Positions 12,293-23,256 of a stretch of DNA of 64,000 bases are shown here, one piece after another. Position 1 is the stretch's first letter. The number at the start of each line of letters is the position of its first letter. This DNA comes from Cunninghamia lanceolata (taxonomy: Eukaryota > Streptophyta > Pinopsida > Cupressales > Cupressaceae). The notes beneath the pieces were generated by a model. The model worked only from the letters and a program-made list of their open reading frames with translations. It made no database searches and was not told where the DNA came from. Where the stretch lies: positions 7,998,001 to 8,062,000 of the forward strand of contig BSBN01001687.1 of assembly GCA_027924645.1 (NCBI GenBank), read 5' to 3'. The position numbers and the translations under genes were made by a program.

Positions 12293-13430
12293 TCACACAA
12301 AAGACCACAAGATTTTCATAAGTCCTACCAGGCAAATCTTTAGAGTTTGATGTGTGCAGATTTGGGAACCAACAGGGTTGTTGGATTGAGTACCTGCAAT
12401 ATAGTTGGACCTTCTCACTTGTGGTATTTTCTTATTTTTCACCCCACCAGTCCCTCCAGTCCCTTTATCTTCTTTCTTAGCAAATAAATCCATATCCATG
12501 AATTTAGAATCCAGAACCACATACCGGACCCCTTCGACCACCTGGTTCCCTTTCGGCTTTTTATTAGTCTGATCCTCATCCCCTTCACAAGTTCTTTTGA
12601 CAAAGAACATTTCACCCTTTTTGAGAATACCCTGACTAGCAATAGTATTCTCTTGGGCTTTTTTCTTACCCTAGGTTTTAGAAGATTTACTTTTGGGTTT
12701 CATAGTGGATTTAGGATTAGGGGTTGAGGCCAACAGAGTATCCTCAGAATCAACCTCTTCAATCCTAGGCAAGTTTGAGGGAGCATTAGGCGGGGGGCTA
12801 GGAGAAGAATCCACCTCCTTTTGTAAAGACACATATTTCTTGCTCTTTCCCTTAGCACTCAGAGGAGTAACTACAATATAACCAGGGGGTTTCCTCCAAC
12901 ACATTAACTTTGATGGCCTTCGAGGGGCAAAGGGCCAAGTGAAAATGATAAAGGTAGAAAATTAACCCTTAGTGAAGGGGAATAATAGGGATGTTGGGAT
13001 TTTTAACATGGACTTCTTTTGTAGCACATATGGAGCTATCAAGGGATGATAATAGGTAAAAAGGAAAACTAATCAATGCCTTATGCTAAAAGTGAATCTT
13101 CATTAAGGCAAAGTGATAATGAAAATGAATCTCGAAACGACCTTCTAAAGTAATGTATTTCATGATAATGAGACAAAACCTGGTCCAGGGTTTAGGGAGT
13201 TTCTCTCTTTCGAAGCCCACTGTAACTTCACCACAGATTCTCCTTAAAAAAAGAAGTCATACTATCAGGGTCAGGAACCTTACTTTGTTAGGGTCAGGAA
13301 CCTTACTCTATTGGCAGATTTTTTTCCCTTTACAAGACATACCTGTGGCTTGGCCTATCATCTCCTCCATCACTTCAAAGTTGATGCCACCCAAACGAAC
13401 ATGCTGCCTATCCCACGAGTCAATGAATTG
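12293..13430 (-). pseudogene. Decayed minus-strand coding remnant, unknown repeat-associated protein
   Basis: Read from 13430 downwards, the minus strand gives broken protein-like stretches: GGINFEVMEEMIGQATGM, then WTRFCLIIMKYITLEGRF, FPFYLLSSL, and a proline/serine-rich part with PPGYIVV. After stops and frameshifts it continues through a lysine-rich segment to QVRRSN near 12400. The pattern resembles proteins that recur in conifer repeats (from memory, family not named). A related tail (GVRRSTRLAR) is seen at 34040-35040 minus. At least several stops and frameshifts make it non-functional. Confidence 0.45.
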
Positions 13431-14871
13431 TTGAGAAAGGTTCTTGTCATGGCCATTATATACTTTTCTTTGTTGTCCTTAGTCCTAGACGCACATAAGC
13501 TAAGCACATATACTCTCTCCATTTTTATCTATATCATTGGCTACTTGTGGAGGTTGAAAGACCAAAATAGGGACTTGACCATTCTTGGCAAGCTCCTAAG
13601 CAGCCCCAACCTTCACTCTTTATCTTAGCTACAAGTTTCTTAGAGGGATTCATGCACATAGAGTTTATTGCCATTCATCCTTCACCTTGTTATTTTGTTT
13701 TGTTCCTTTAAATTGCAATTAAAATCATTGCTATAAATCTTTATATTGCATTCTGATCATTTCTGGAAGTATTTGGTACATTTTATATTGTTGCATCTCT
13801 ATGTGTAGGAACCTTGGAAATCTGTATAAAAAAGTATGTTTTGTACATGATTTTGACAATGTGTCAACAAGACAACAACACACCATGCTAACATTTTGGT
13901 AGTGAGATCATTTTCCAATTTCATCTCTGTTTTATCTTTTTTAATCTAAACTCTATTTTTTAATTTTGTATTCCAATATTCAAACATTTACCTTTTCGTT
14001 ACCTATCTCTCTTTTTCCTTCTTGTTCACATAGTTTAATAGGAGGGAAAATTTATAGATAAGACTAGTTAGTTTCTATTATTTGTTATTCAAAATAGTAA
14101 ACTAGAGAACAACATAAAGCATTAAATATTCTAGTCTTATCATGTAAGGTGGACTAGTGGTAACTTTAAGTTAACATAAATAAATCTAAATCCACTTTTT
14201 CTATCTTAAAGAATAATACAAGCTTGGTTCTCTTTGGGGAAAATTTTTCCCACAAGGGTTTCTCCACATATAATCGGTCTATATGATTTGCATTTTATGA
14301 GTTTGTTGGTTTATATAGTTTGTTTCTTCACTATTTCATTGATATAAGTTCATTGGCTTAATTGCAACATAATCGAATCAAATCTCTACATAGTTAATAT
14401 TTCTATTATTATTGTGTTACATGGTTGTTTCAACAAATATCATCTCTACATCAACCAATATCAATTGGTTAAATTTAATTTCAAAAACACGTGCTTATCC
14501 ACTGAGCAATACAATATTATGTCTACATCAATATGTGTTTGTTGGTTCACTAGATGGGCAATACAATACCACATTCATTTATATCAGGGGCTTCTTAATA
14601 AGAAAAATTAAGAACAATATACCCCTAATTATTTGGGGGTGAAGAAGTTATTTTAAATTAGATTGATGACTTTTTGACCTTGTGTTTCAAATATTCTTCT
14701 CCATGAAAATTTATAAAAAGTAGACAAGGGATAAGTTTCTAACATTTTCTAATGTCAAGATAATACGACAAATTATTTACTAGACACATTCACAAAAAGT
14801 ACAACATTTATAAGTAATTTGATTATATTTTAGAATTTAGTATACTCCTCATCCTTATTTTTTGACTCATG
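13431..14871. other. AT-rich intergenic DNA, nothing recognised
   Basis: Long AT-rich stretches with stops in all frames. The overlapping open frames at 14411-14642 show no domain. Confidence 0.5.
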
Positions 14872-16595
14872 ATATTGATATCTACTCGAACTAGATTTCA
14901 ACATAATATTGTTTTTATTCATGTTGTTGGGACTAACAAATGAGCATCTAGCACATGTATGTACACATCTGACATGATATAAATATTTATTAAACCATGT
15001 ATAGTCAATTCTAATAGAATTCCATTTAAATATTGTCTCCCCGTAGTCCTAGACTATAATTTTGCAAAAATGGAAATCTCTTAGTCAATATCAAGCCTTT
15101 TAATTGTCTAGCAATTGAATTTGACAGTGATAGTCATGACATATTAAAAAATAAAATACTGTGAGGGGTATAAATAAAGAAAGGATATAAAAATGTCTCT
15201 AGAAAAATGAGTAGCCAAGGTATCTAATAAAATAATGAATATTTTTATTGAAAATATGTATAAAGAGGGGTTTTTAAAATATAACATGGTAGGTAGAAAT
15301 GAAATTAGGGATATTGTTACATTATGAATGAAGGTGATACAACATAGGTTTATTGAGTCAATGCTCTCTCTCTCTCTATTTAGGACTAGCTTCTACAATT
15401 GCCACCCATCGAATCTTATTTGAAATATATATTATATTTTTGCTTATAAAAAAATAAGTTCTTTTAGGGTTCTTATCTTAACTATCCATACTAAGGGGTA
15501 TCTCTTGATTAACCAACAAGTGATGTCGACTTAATTAATCCCAACCTATTTTAAAAGGGTTGCTCTCCAACGTTGAGAGTATCTTCCTATCTCTCATTGA
15601 AGAGAGCCAATATATGTTATAAATAACTGCCTTGACGATAGATCACAAAATGTAATCTGCAATATTGATATCTACTCGAACTAGATTTCAACGTAATATT
15701 GTTTTCATTCATGTTGTTTGGACTAATGAATGAGCATCTAGCACATTGTATGTACACATCTGACATGATATAAATATTTCTTAAACCATGTATAGTCAAT
15801 TATAATAGAATTCCATTTAAATATTTTCTCCCCGTAGTCCTAGACTATAACTTTGAAAAGATGTCAATATCAAGCCTTTTAATAGTGATGGTCATGACAT
15901 TTAAAAATATATATATATGTTATGGGGGGTATACATAAAAAAGGATATAAAAATGTCTCTAGAAAAATGGGTAGCCAAGGTATCTAATAAAAAAAAAGGA
16001 ATATTTTTATTGAAAATATGTATAAAGAGGGGCTTTTAAAATATAATATGGGAGGTAGAAATGAAATTAGGGATATTATTTATTACCTTATGAACGAAGG
16101 TGATATGACATAGGTTTATGGAGTCAATGCATGCTCTCTCTCTCTCTCTCTTGGACTAGCTTCTGCAATTGCCATCTGTCATATCTTATTCAAAATATAT
16201 GATATTTTTTCTTTAAAAAAAACTTCTTTTAGGGTTCTTATCTAAACTATCCATAGTAAGGGGTATCTCTTGATTGACCAACAAGTGATGTGGGCTTAAT
16301 TAACACCAACCTATTTTAAAACAGTTGCTCTCTAACATTGAGAGTATTTTCCTATCTCTGGGCTATTCTTAAATATCATCCACTTCAACAGTGAAATATC
16401 AATTTTGGCCAATAAAAATAGGACAAATATTTACCACTTTTTGTTGTAAATAAGCTGTAAAATTGGTATTGATTGTTTAACCATTGAAGTGGATGATATT
16501 TAAGTACAATGCCCATCTCTCATTGAAAAGAGCCAACACATGCTATAAATGACTGCCTTGATGATAGATCACAAAATGTAATCTACAATGTTGAT
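14872..16595. repeat. Tandem duplication, two units of about 0.79 and 0.93 kb
   Basis: Unit 1 (about 14872-15660) and unit 2 (about 15661-16595) are collinear. Both begin near GATATTGATATCTACTCG and contain AGCATCTAGCACAT, a CTCTCTCTC run, TAGGGTTCTTATCT, and the closing TAGATCACAAAATGTAATCT. The units differ by scattered substitutions and small indels, so the duplication is not recent. Unit 2 is longer because it holds a MITE at 16360-16514. No coding potential was seen. Confidence 0.8.
16360..16514. mobile_element. 155-bp MITE with inverted termini
   Basis: The termini are inverted repeats around CTTAAATATCATCCACTTCAA, with outer ends GGGC and GCCC. The flanking ATCTCT is present on both sides (16354-16359 and 16515-16520). 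The sister unit of the tandem duplication carries the empty site CCTATCTCTCATTG near 15581, so insertion is shown directly. The 6-bp flank (perhaps 7-8 bp with decay) does not fix the superfamily. Confidence 0.85.
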
Positions 16596-17440
16596 ACAAA
16601 AACTTCTACACAATCTCCTACTAAAAACTTCTACATTAAATAACATTCTTTACCAAGTTCAAGAATTCCAATTTCACTTCCCCAGAACAGAAGGACAGTC
16701 TTGGTCAAAAAGTCTGTAAATTACGGTCTGCAAACTTTTCATATAAGCAAAGAAAGACAAACAGACATTTTGTACGTAGAGAACAAGACTATTGTACGAA
16801 TACCTCGCCGAAAATCAATCTATTTCTAAATAAATCTGCTAACGCCGACCGGCGCCGGCTATTGACAGAAAGCTGTATAAAATCCCAGTTGCAGGATTTT
16901 GTTGGGCACTGGTAAAATTGTACCGTATCAGATATGTCTTGCACGTATTGAACGAGCAACTCTGATATCAGCTTTTTGACATATATTCATTTCATATATT
17001 CTATGACATTGGGAAGGTTTTAAGTTTTCAGAATATGTTCCCACCCACAAACTTCTCTGCAATATTTTTGTTCGTTTCTAGTTTTGCTGACAGTTCGTAA
17101 TTTGGGGAAGAAATGCAGATACTTACTGGGATTTCTTCATTTGTACCAAGGAATAACATGTTAGATTTTTATTGGAAAGAGCAGAGTCTGATGCATTTCT
17201 TATACTTTTTGGGTACCCATTTCCATGGTTGGCCATATTATCTGAGTTGCAGATTGCCACCCTTTTTTGGTTTTGTCACCACCCTCACGGGAAAACATCA
17301 CCTCTGCAACATGTCATCATTGGATGGTGTGGAACAAAATTGTTGTTGTACTGATCATTCCTTCAAGTAAATGTTTGTGATGGTTATCTATTCAAAGTAA
17401 AATTTGATGATTTGTCTGAATTTTTGAAGTGATACAATCT
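16596..17440. other. No gene recognised
   Basis: A few open frames (17113-17370 and the overlapping 17172-17354) show no known domain. A GC-richer patch (GCCGACCGGCGCCGGC near 16843) stands out but has no further support as a promoter. Confidence 0.4.
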
Positions 17441-17622
17441 TTCTAAAATTTTAATTGTATTTTACAGTTGAAATGTTTAAATATGATTATACGGCCATCA
17501 AATTGAAGCCTTGATAGTGACAACACTTTATTTCTAAAATTTTAATTGTATTTTACGGTTGAAATATTGAAATATGATTATGCGGCCATCAAATTGAAGC
17601 CTTGATAGTGACAACACTTTAT
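17441..17622. repeat. 91-bp tandem duplication
   Basis: Two adjacent copies begin TTCTAAAATTTTAATTGTA and end GACAACACTTTA, and differ by a few bases. Non-coding. Confidence 0.85.
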
Positions 17623-17714
17623 AAAATAGGGTTTTTTTCATAAAGATCAATTGGTTCAATTGTTAAAGGTGTCTTTTTTCTGTTTTAACGTAAGTTGACT
17701 ATTTGTCACTTTCA

Positions 17715-17818
17715 CATGTGAATAGTCATAATTGATGTTAGCAACTTGACTACATTTGTTGTTATACATGTGAATAGTCATAATTGAAGTTAGCAACTTG
17801 ACTACATTTGTTGATATA
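17715..17818. repeat. 52-bp tandem duplication
   Basis: Two adjacent copies begin CATGTGAATAGTCATAATTG and run through GCAACTTGACTACATTTGTT, differing by few bases. Non-coding. Confidence 0.85.
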
Positions 17819-17822
17819 TTTA

Positions 17823-19339
17823 TTTTAATGTATAAGATAGGATGTTGGAACTTAGTCAAATTGATGTTTTAGTTATTATAAGATAGATGTTGGAACAAAG
17901 CCATTGTTTGTTGTGTTGTTGTGAGAAAATAAAATATGATTTAGGTTTAGTGCTTAGATCTAAAAATAAAAGTTGAGTGTTGAGTATTGAATAACTGAAA
18001 ATTGAGAAATAAAAAATTAAAGAGAGTAATGTGTTTATCTTATCTTTTGTGTGAAGTCAATTATGACCTTGTTTGTTAATTAACTATTGTGATGCAACAT
18101 AAGATTCAAGCTCGGGATCCAAATTTGGAACTAAGATCTAAACACTGTAATACAGATTCTTAGAGGTTCATGTTGTTGAGGATAGTATCGTGCCATGACG
18201 TTTGGCCTTCTACGTGGCCTAGTCTAACTAGTGCAACTTGGTTTGTTCTTGATGTGACCTCTTGTAGTTGCTTATGCATTGTGTACTTGTTGTGGGGAAG
18301 GGTAATGTGCTTAAAAGCACAATGGGGCTTGATAGGATGATACAAGACCTTTGCCTGCCTTGATAGCAAACAAGCGCCTTAGGAGTTACATATGTGCCTT
18401 AGGAGTTGTATAAATCTAGAAAGCACACCAAGCACAAATGCAATATTGATGTAATTGAGACTAAGTTTAAGATTGATGCAACAAGGAGTTGATGTCTAAT
18501 ATATATCCTTGATGATCTTAATGACTTAGGAGATGCCCATAAATACATGATCTTAGACACTTAACTCAAGATTTGGCATGTGAGTTAATGAGATAATGGT
18601 TATATATTCTGAAAAAGTTAGCCTCCGAGAGAGATTTGAATTTTGAAATACGTGGACTAGGCTACATTGAGTGGTCTATTCTAAGGACTAGGCCACACCA
18701 CATGACATAGTCCCAAGTGGGAAATGCTAGGAATGGTGATTGGTTTGGACCAAGGGAAACTATAGTGATAGTTGGCCACTGAGTTTAGGCCCATAAGTGT
18801 CAATAAGTACACCAAATTGATCAAATTGAAGACTAAGACTATGCATTTACAACATCTATGCATAGTAGCATAAAACAAACATGTAAAAGTGTAGGGTATG
18901 CACTTTTATCCCTTATAGTTGTATTGTGAATTTGTGGGTGGTAAAGCATTTGGAAGGAGGGACATACACTTGAAACATGGGGCACGAAAGATATAAGTGG
19001 GGCCCCTAGTATTTTATAGTGCATGTAACATGAACTTGTACTTGCACAAGAGAAGAATGTCATAAGAAATATGCTACAAATACTTGATAATAATAGGTCA
19101 CTTCGAGGGGGAAAACCTCCAAAAGTCTTCAATAAGAACAAAATTCACAATATGATGCTTAAATACTAGTCACTACCTCCTATATAGGCATCATTAGGTA
19201 ACATTAATACTCTAATCTTAATGAGTTTGACTTAGGATACCAAAATTATACTTAGGGACTCATGATATACTCAATTCGGGATTATGTGGCCCATAGTAGG
19301 TTATCACATATACTAAAACAATAAATAGGTTAAGGGCAT
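17823..19339. other. Intergenic DNA, possibly the decayed 3' LTR of chromovirus A
   Basis: No open frame with a recognisable domain. It lies directly downstream (in minus orientation) of the chromodomain of chromovirus A, so its right part should contain that element's 3' LTR. I could not delimit it. Confidence 0.35.
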
Positions 19340-20327
19340 AGCATGCCCCCCTTTCACAAGTGTTTTCCTCGACAATGGTTAGTTGTGGATGCTTCTACAC
19401 AAAATCTTCATCTTCCCATGTAGCATATTTGATAGGTAAATTCTTCCACTTAATGAGGTACTCTATGATTATCCTAGTCCTCAACTTCTTTGTGCATGTC
19501 TGGAGAATTAATTTTGGATCCAAAAGGATTTTTCCCTCTTCATCAAGCTCATGTAACACTATGGACCATAATATTTAGGTGATAGCTTGTTATTCTTCTT
19601 TTGTTACTTCAAAGATATTTTCTTATATGGTTGCAACCTCAAAAAAAACTAATTTCCTACTTCAAAATTCATTTCACTACAATGTTGGTCATCCTATCAT
19701 TTCATTTGGATTTGTGTCATGTCCAAATTCTCCTTGAGACTAGAAAGTACTTGTTTTTTTATGATTCATGTGGTCTTCCACAACTTGAACTCTTGATGTA
19801 GCCTTTAATGATAATTTGATTGAAGGGGGATAGTATCCATATAATGCCATAAATGGGGACATTTTTTAAGCACTATGAAAGGAAATCTTATACCACCATT
19901 CTGCTAGTGGCATCTAAGCCACCCATTAAGAATGCTTATCTAAAGTAAAACAATGTAGATACCCAGGTCCAAGCATTTTTTGATGACCTTAGTTTCTATT
20001 TGACTGCGGATGATATGAAGAGCTACAAGCCAATTGAGTACCCAAATAAGAGAATAGATCTGTCCAAAATTTACCAGTGAATATAGGATCCTAATCACTT
20101 ACAATAACCTTTGGGGTGCCATGTAACTTTTGCATAATCTCCATTTAAATGCTTTGGCCATTGTACTTGTTGTAAAAGGATGGGATAGTACACAAAAATA
20201 AGCATATTTGGTGAGTCTATCCACCACTACCATAATGACATTCTTCCCTTCAAACTTTAGTAGGAAGTGTGATGAAATCTGGATGGAAACCTCTTCCCAC
20301 CTTTTGGCCAGGAATAACCAAGGGTTG
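19340..20327 (-). pseudogene. Chromovirus A integrase core, tail and chromodomain
   Basis: Reading the minus strand from 20327, the integrase core is visible as NVIMVVVDRLTKYA and GTPKVIVSD, followed by SYHPQSN. The C-terminal tail (VFLRLQPY-type motif, KLSPKYYGP) and a chromodomain (LIKWKNLP...ATWE, about 19410-19462) follow. Stops and frameshifts occur throughout. The chromodomain is the hallmark of chromoviruses and is thought to steer integration to chromatin marks (family knowledge). The piece is cut at 20327 by Tat-2 and resumes at 32582. Confidence 0.8.
20322..20327 (+). other. Target-site duplication of Tat-2, left copy (GGGTTG)
   Basis: GGGTTG here and at 32582-32587 flank the TG...CA ends of Tat-2. 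Ty3 elements usually make 5-bp duplications, so the sixth base may be a chance match. Confidence 0.8.
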
Positions 20328-20449
20328 TGTTGACACTCATTTTGACCAGGGGTTGATTTGTCATGATCAGGAGGTTTCTTCATCTGAGGCCTTCATCTTC
20401 TTGCCCAAATTTTCTAAGTGTTGGACCTCCTCAGCATTTTTCAACTGCA

Positions 20450-21720
20450 GCATCATATTTTCCTGAGGAGGAGGTCATCATCATCATCTTGTCTTCGATG
20501 ATGATCTGCATCATCATGTTCCTCGTCGACTTGTTTTTCAACGTCATCATCATATTTCAACTGTCGGGTGATGTTTGCTTATTATCCTGATGATACTGAT
20601 GAGCTACAGTGCGCCCTCATCTGCTTGCGAGGGTGATTTTTCAAAGTATCCGGTGATCTTTCATTTATCACCTTGCTCAAGCATGATGATGTTGCCCCGG
20701 TATCCTGAAGGGGTTATTCTCTAAGTGTTCGACCTAACTTGTTTTTTCCTAAGGGTTGTCATCATCATGATATTTCCAGTTATCATCCTGCTGCTTGCGG
20801 AGGTCATCATATTTTTCTGCCTTCATGATATTTCACCGGGGTGATATTTCTATCATCGGGTGATCTTGGTTATGATCATCCTGATGATGATGTTGAAGAG
20901 TTTTAAGTGCGACCCGATATTCACTAGGGTCATCATATTTCGAACGTCAGGATGATCTTAGTCAATATCATCCTGATGATGTTGTATCACTTCTTGTTCT
21001 TTGTTTCTCATCCTGATGATGCTGACGTCATCCGTATATCAGGGTGATATTTTTCTTTCTGCCTATCTGCATCATGATATTCCGAAGGAAGGGGTGATAT
21101 TTTCATATCACCCGGATATATGTTTGCTCGAGCATCATGATGATGCTGATATCAGGGAGATATCCGCCTGCTGGCTTCGCGCATTATCTACTGGGGGTGA
21201 TCTTTTCAAGCAGCATCATCATATTCAGTTTTCGCCCCGATCTTACAGAGGAGCTACAGTGCAACCTGATATTTTCACGTCAGGAGGATATTTTCATAAT
21301 ATCCGGTTGTCTTCCGAATATCATCCTGATGTTAATATGATGATGACGTCATCAAGGTCCGCGGGGGTCATATTTCTAACAACTGATCATCTTGAAGAGA
21401 CCTCCTGATATTTGTAAACATGATGATGACGTCATCCAGATATAAGGAGGTGCGCAGTAAGCAGATATGATGATGACGTCAGCAGTATATGATGATGACG
21501 TCATCAGGATGTTCATCGGCCAGATTTTTGTTTTAAGCTCAGCAGGAGGATGTTCCTCCGAAGGATCAGGTTGTGCCGATTATCATGAAGGGTATATTTC
21601 AAATATCATGATGACGTCAGGGTGATATTTCGAACAGCAGGATATCATGCTGCTGGGGGATGATGATGATGAGGTTATATACTAGTGTCGTCAGGAGCAA
21701 AAGCATCGACATGATATATG
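20450..21720. promoter_or_regulatory. U3 motif cluster with six TGACGTCA palindromes
   Basis: TGACGTCA occurs at 21023, 21344, 21427, 21474, 21496 and 21612, usually inside GATGATGACGTCA. Many CATCCTGATGATG, GCATCATGATAT and ATATCCGG words surround them. TGACGTCA is the palindromic ACGT-core site bound by plant bZIP factors of the TGA group (family knowledge). The cluster sits 0.1-0.7 kb upstream of the TATA box. The 3' LTR holds the same set shifted by 9529. Confidence 0.7.
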
Positions 21721-21732
21721 CTCATGACCTAG

Positions 21733-21740
21733 TATATAAA
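21733..21740 (+). promoter_or_regulatory. Tat-2 LTR TATA box (TATATAAA)
   Basis: TATATAAA lies directly downstream of the U3 motif cluster. Transcription would start about 25-35 bp further on and define R. The same box is in the 3' LTR at 31262. Confidence 0.65.
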
Positions 21741-23057
21741 GTGTAATTGAGGTCGTCGCGGGGTGCATGTGGGATATTGTTATCCTGCATTTTCAAATAT
21801 CATGATGATGAATATCGGCGGGAAATGCTTGCGATAGTCTGTATGATGATCTTCCCAAGGCCGCGGGTTGGTGCACCATTAATGGCGAAGGTTGCAGAGG
21901 TATGGGCGATGGCGTGGGTCGATCTTGTACCCGACTGAAGGTGTCAATCAGCGGATGATGGCGCAGGGCTCGAGAAATCTTCCTGTCTCCTCCCCTACCT
22001 GCTGCATTCAAGTTTGGGCGCCAATCTGGTTGTGTTTGAGCGCCATTTTCATGATACCGTGTATCTGGCGAGATTTTGGTCAACATTGTAATTAATTGCT
22101 GAGCACCTACCTGGCTGTTATAAGCAGGTTGTGTTGTTCATTTGTGGTTGTTGAAAGTTGATGATTTTGGCTCTGTAATGCATAACAAGCTGATCTGGTT
22201 GCTCTGTACAGCTTACCTGTGAGTTTATGTATCTCTTGTTGTTTGTTTTTGGCATGAACCCACTGATTTCATGATTAAACTTATATGAGAAATGCTGTTT
22301 GGCATGTGTTGTGTTAATTCTGTCTCCAGTATTGCATGTATTCTTCTTCTGAATCTGGATGTTTGGTAATGTTTAGATTCTAGAGCATAGAATTCCTATG
22401 TTGACTGTCTGATCTTTTAACTTCTACTCAAGGGGTAGATTAAACTGTTTTCAGGTTGAACATTGGGAGGGATATACTGCAGTAGGGATACCATAAGTAG
22501 AGATAACCTAACACTTTGTATTGGGAGATGCCTGTAAGGCAGGTATCACAGATATCCCCTTGAAATCCTGCTTTAGTTGTTCATGCTGATCATTCACAGG
22601 TGTATGTCTACTGACTCCAGGCCCTGGATAGGCACCAATCATGCTTTGTTTTGTGTTATAACCATATCCAGCTTTACATCCACACTTAAACTTCAAATCA
22701 AAATCTAAAACCAACATTAGGACACTAGAGTTAGTTTAGGATCCTCAGTCCTCTGTCTACAACTGCTAATAGGCCCAAAGCTAGCCCCTTTGCTCTTATC
22801 ATTCAGTTTTGGTCTACTTACAGGAGGACTATCTGCTTTCTGTCAGCATCCCAGCCTTGTATGCATATCCTCATGGATGTTGAGTAGGGAATACCCCCCT
22901 AGGTCTTGCAGAGCCTGAAGAAGAAGAGGAGATAAAATATAGAGTCTATCTCCTATACTGTTGACCCCCTGGCCCAGAGATCCTGTTGATCACTGATGGC
23001 TACCTTGTAGGGAAATCTGGGAATAAGCATCCAGTCTGGGAAAAAGTCAACAGAAAT

Positions 23058-23076
23058 TGGCGACTCCGCTGGGGAC
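23058..23076 (+). other. Tat-2 primer-binding site
   Basis: TGGCGACTCCGCTGGGGAC starts five bases after the 5' LTR end. TGG pairs with the CCA tail of a tRNA. From memory the sequence is of the tRNA-Arg type used by Ogre/Tat elements; I could not check the tRNA. A partial second copy (TGGCGACTCCG) lies at 23213-23223. Confidence 0.75.
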
Positions 23077-23256
23077 TGAGAAGTAAAAGTGCTATCTAAT
23101 CATCTCCAGTGATATATATGTGACCCATCTGAGTCAGCAACAGAAGAAAACACCCTGGGGAACCTTGTGAAAGAACCCTGGTTTTCAGAAGAAAACAGTT
23201 CCTAGAAATAGGTGGCGACTCCGAAGTAATCTCCCAACCGGTCAAAGTAAAATTAT

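Larger units (their letters stand above)
20328..23052 (+). repeat. Tat-2 5' LTR (2725 bp)
   Basis: Starts TGTTGACACTC and ends GTCAACA. It is matched base for base in length by 29857-32581. U3 is packed with ATGATG/CATCAT, ATATCC and TGACGTCA words. TATA is at 21733. The remaining 1.3 kb is R-U5. Differences seen between the LTRs: near 20675 (G/A), 20834 (A/G), 21438 (A/G) and 22936 (A/T). Confidence 0.95.

Noticed and set aside
17113..17370. Host gene exon from two overlapping open frames
   Set aside because: No domain, no splice support, and two frames open equally, as expected by chance.
21001..21408. 135-codon ORF in the Tat-2 LTR as an LTR-encoded protein
   Set aside because: It consists of translated ATGATG/CATCAT repeats, has no domain, and does not correspond to the LTR ORF of Tat-1.
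20450..21720. Simple microsatellite (ATG)n explaining the Tat-2 U3 cluster
   Set aside because: The words are irregularly spaced and include non-ATG motifs (TGACGTCA, ATATCCGG, ATTTCGAA), so slippage alone is not enough.
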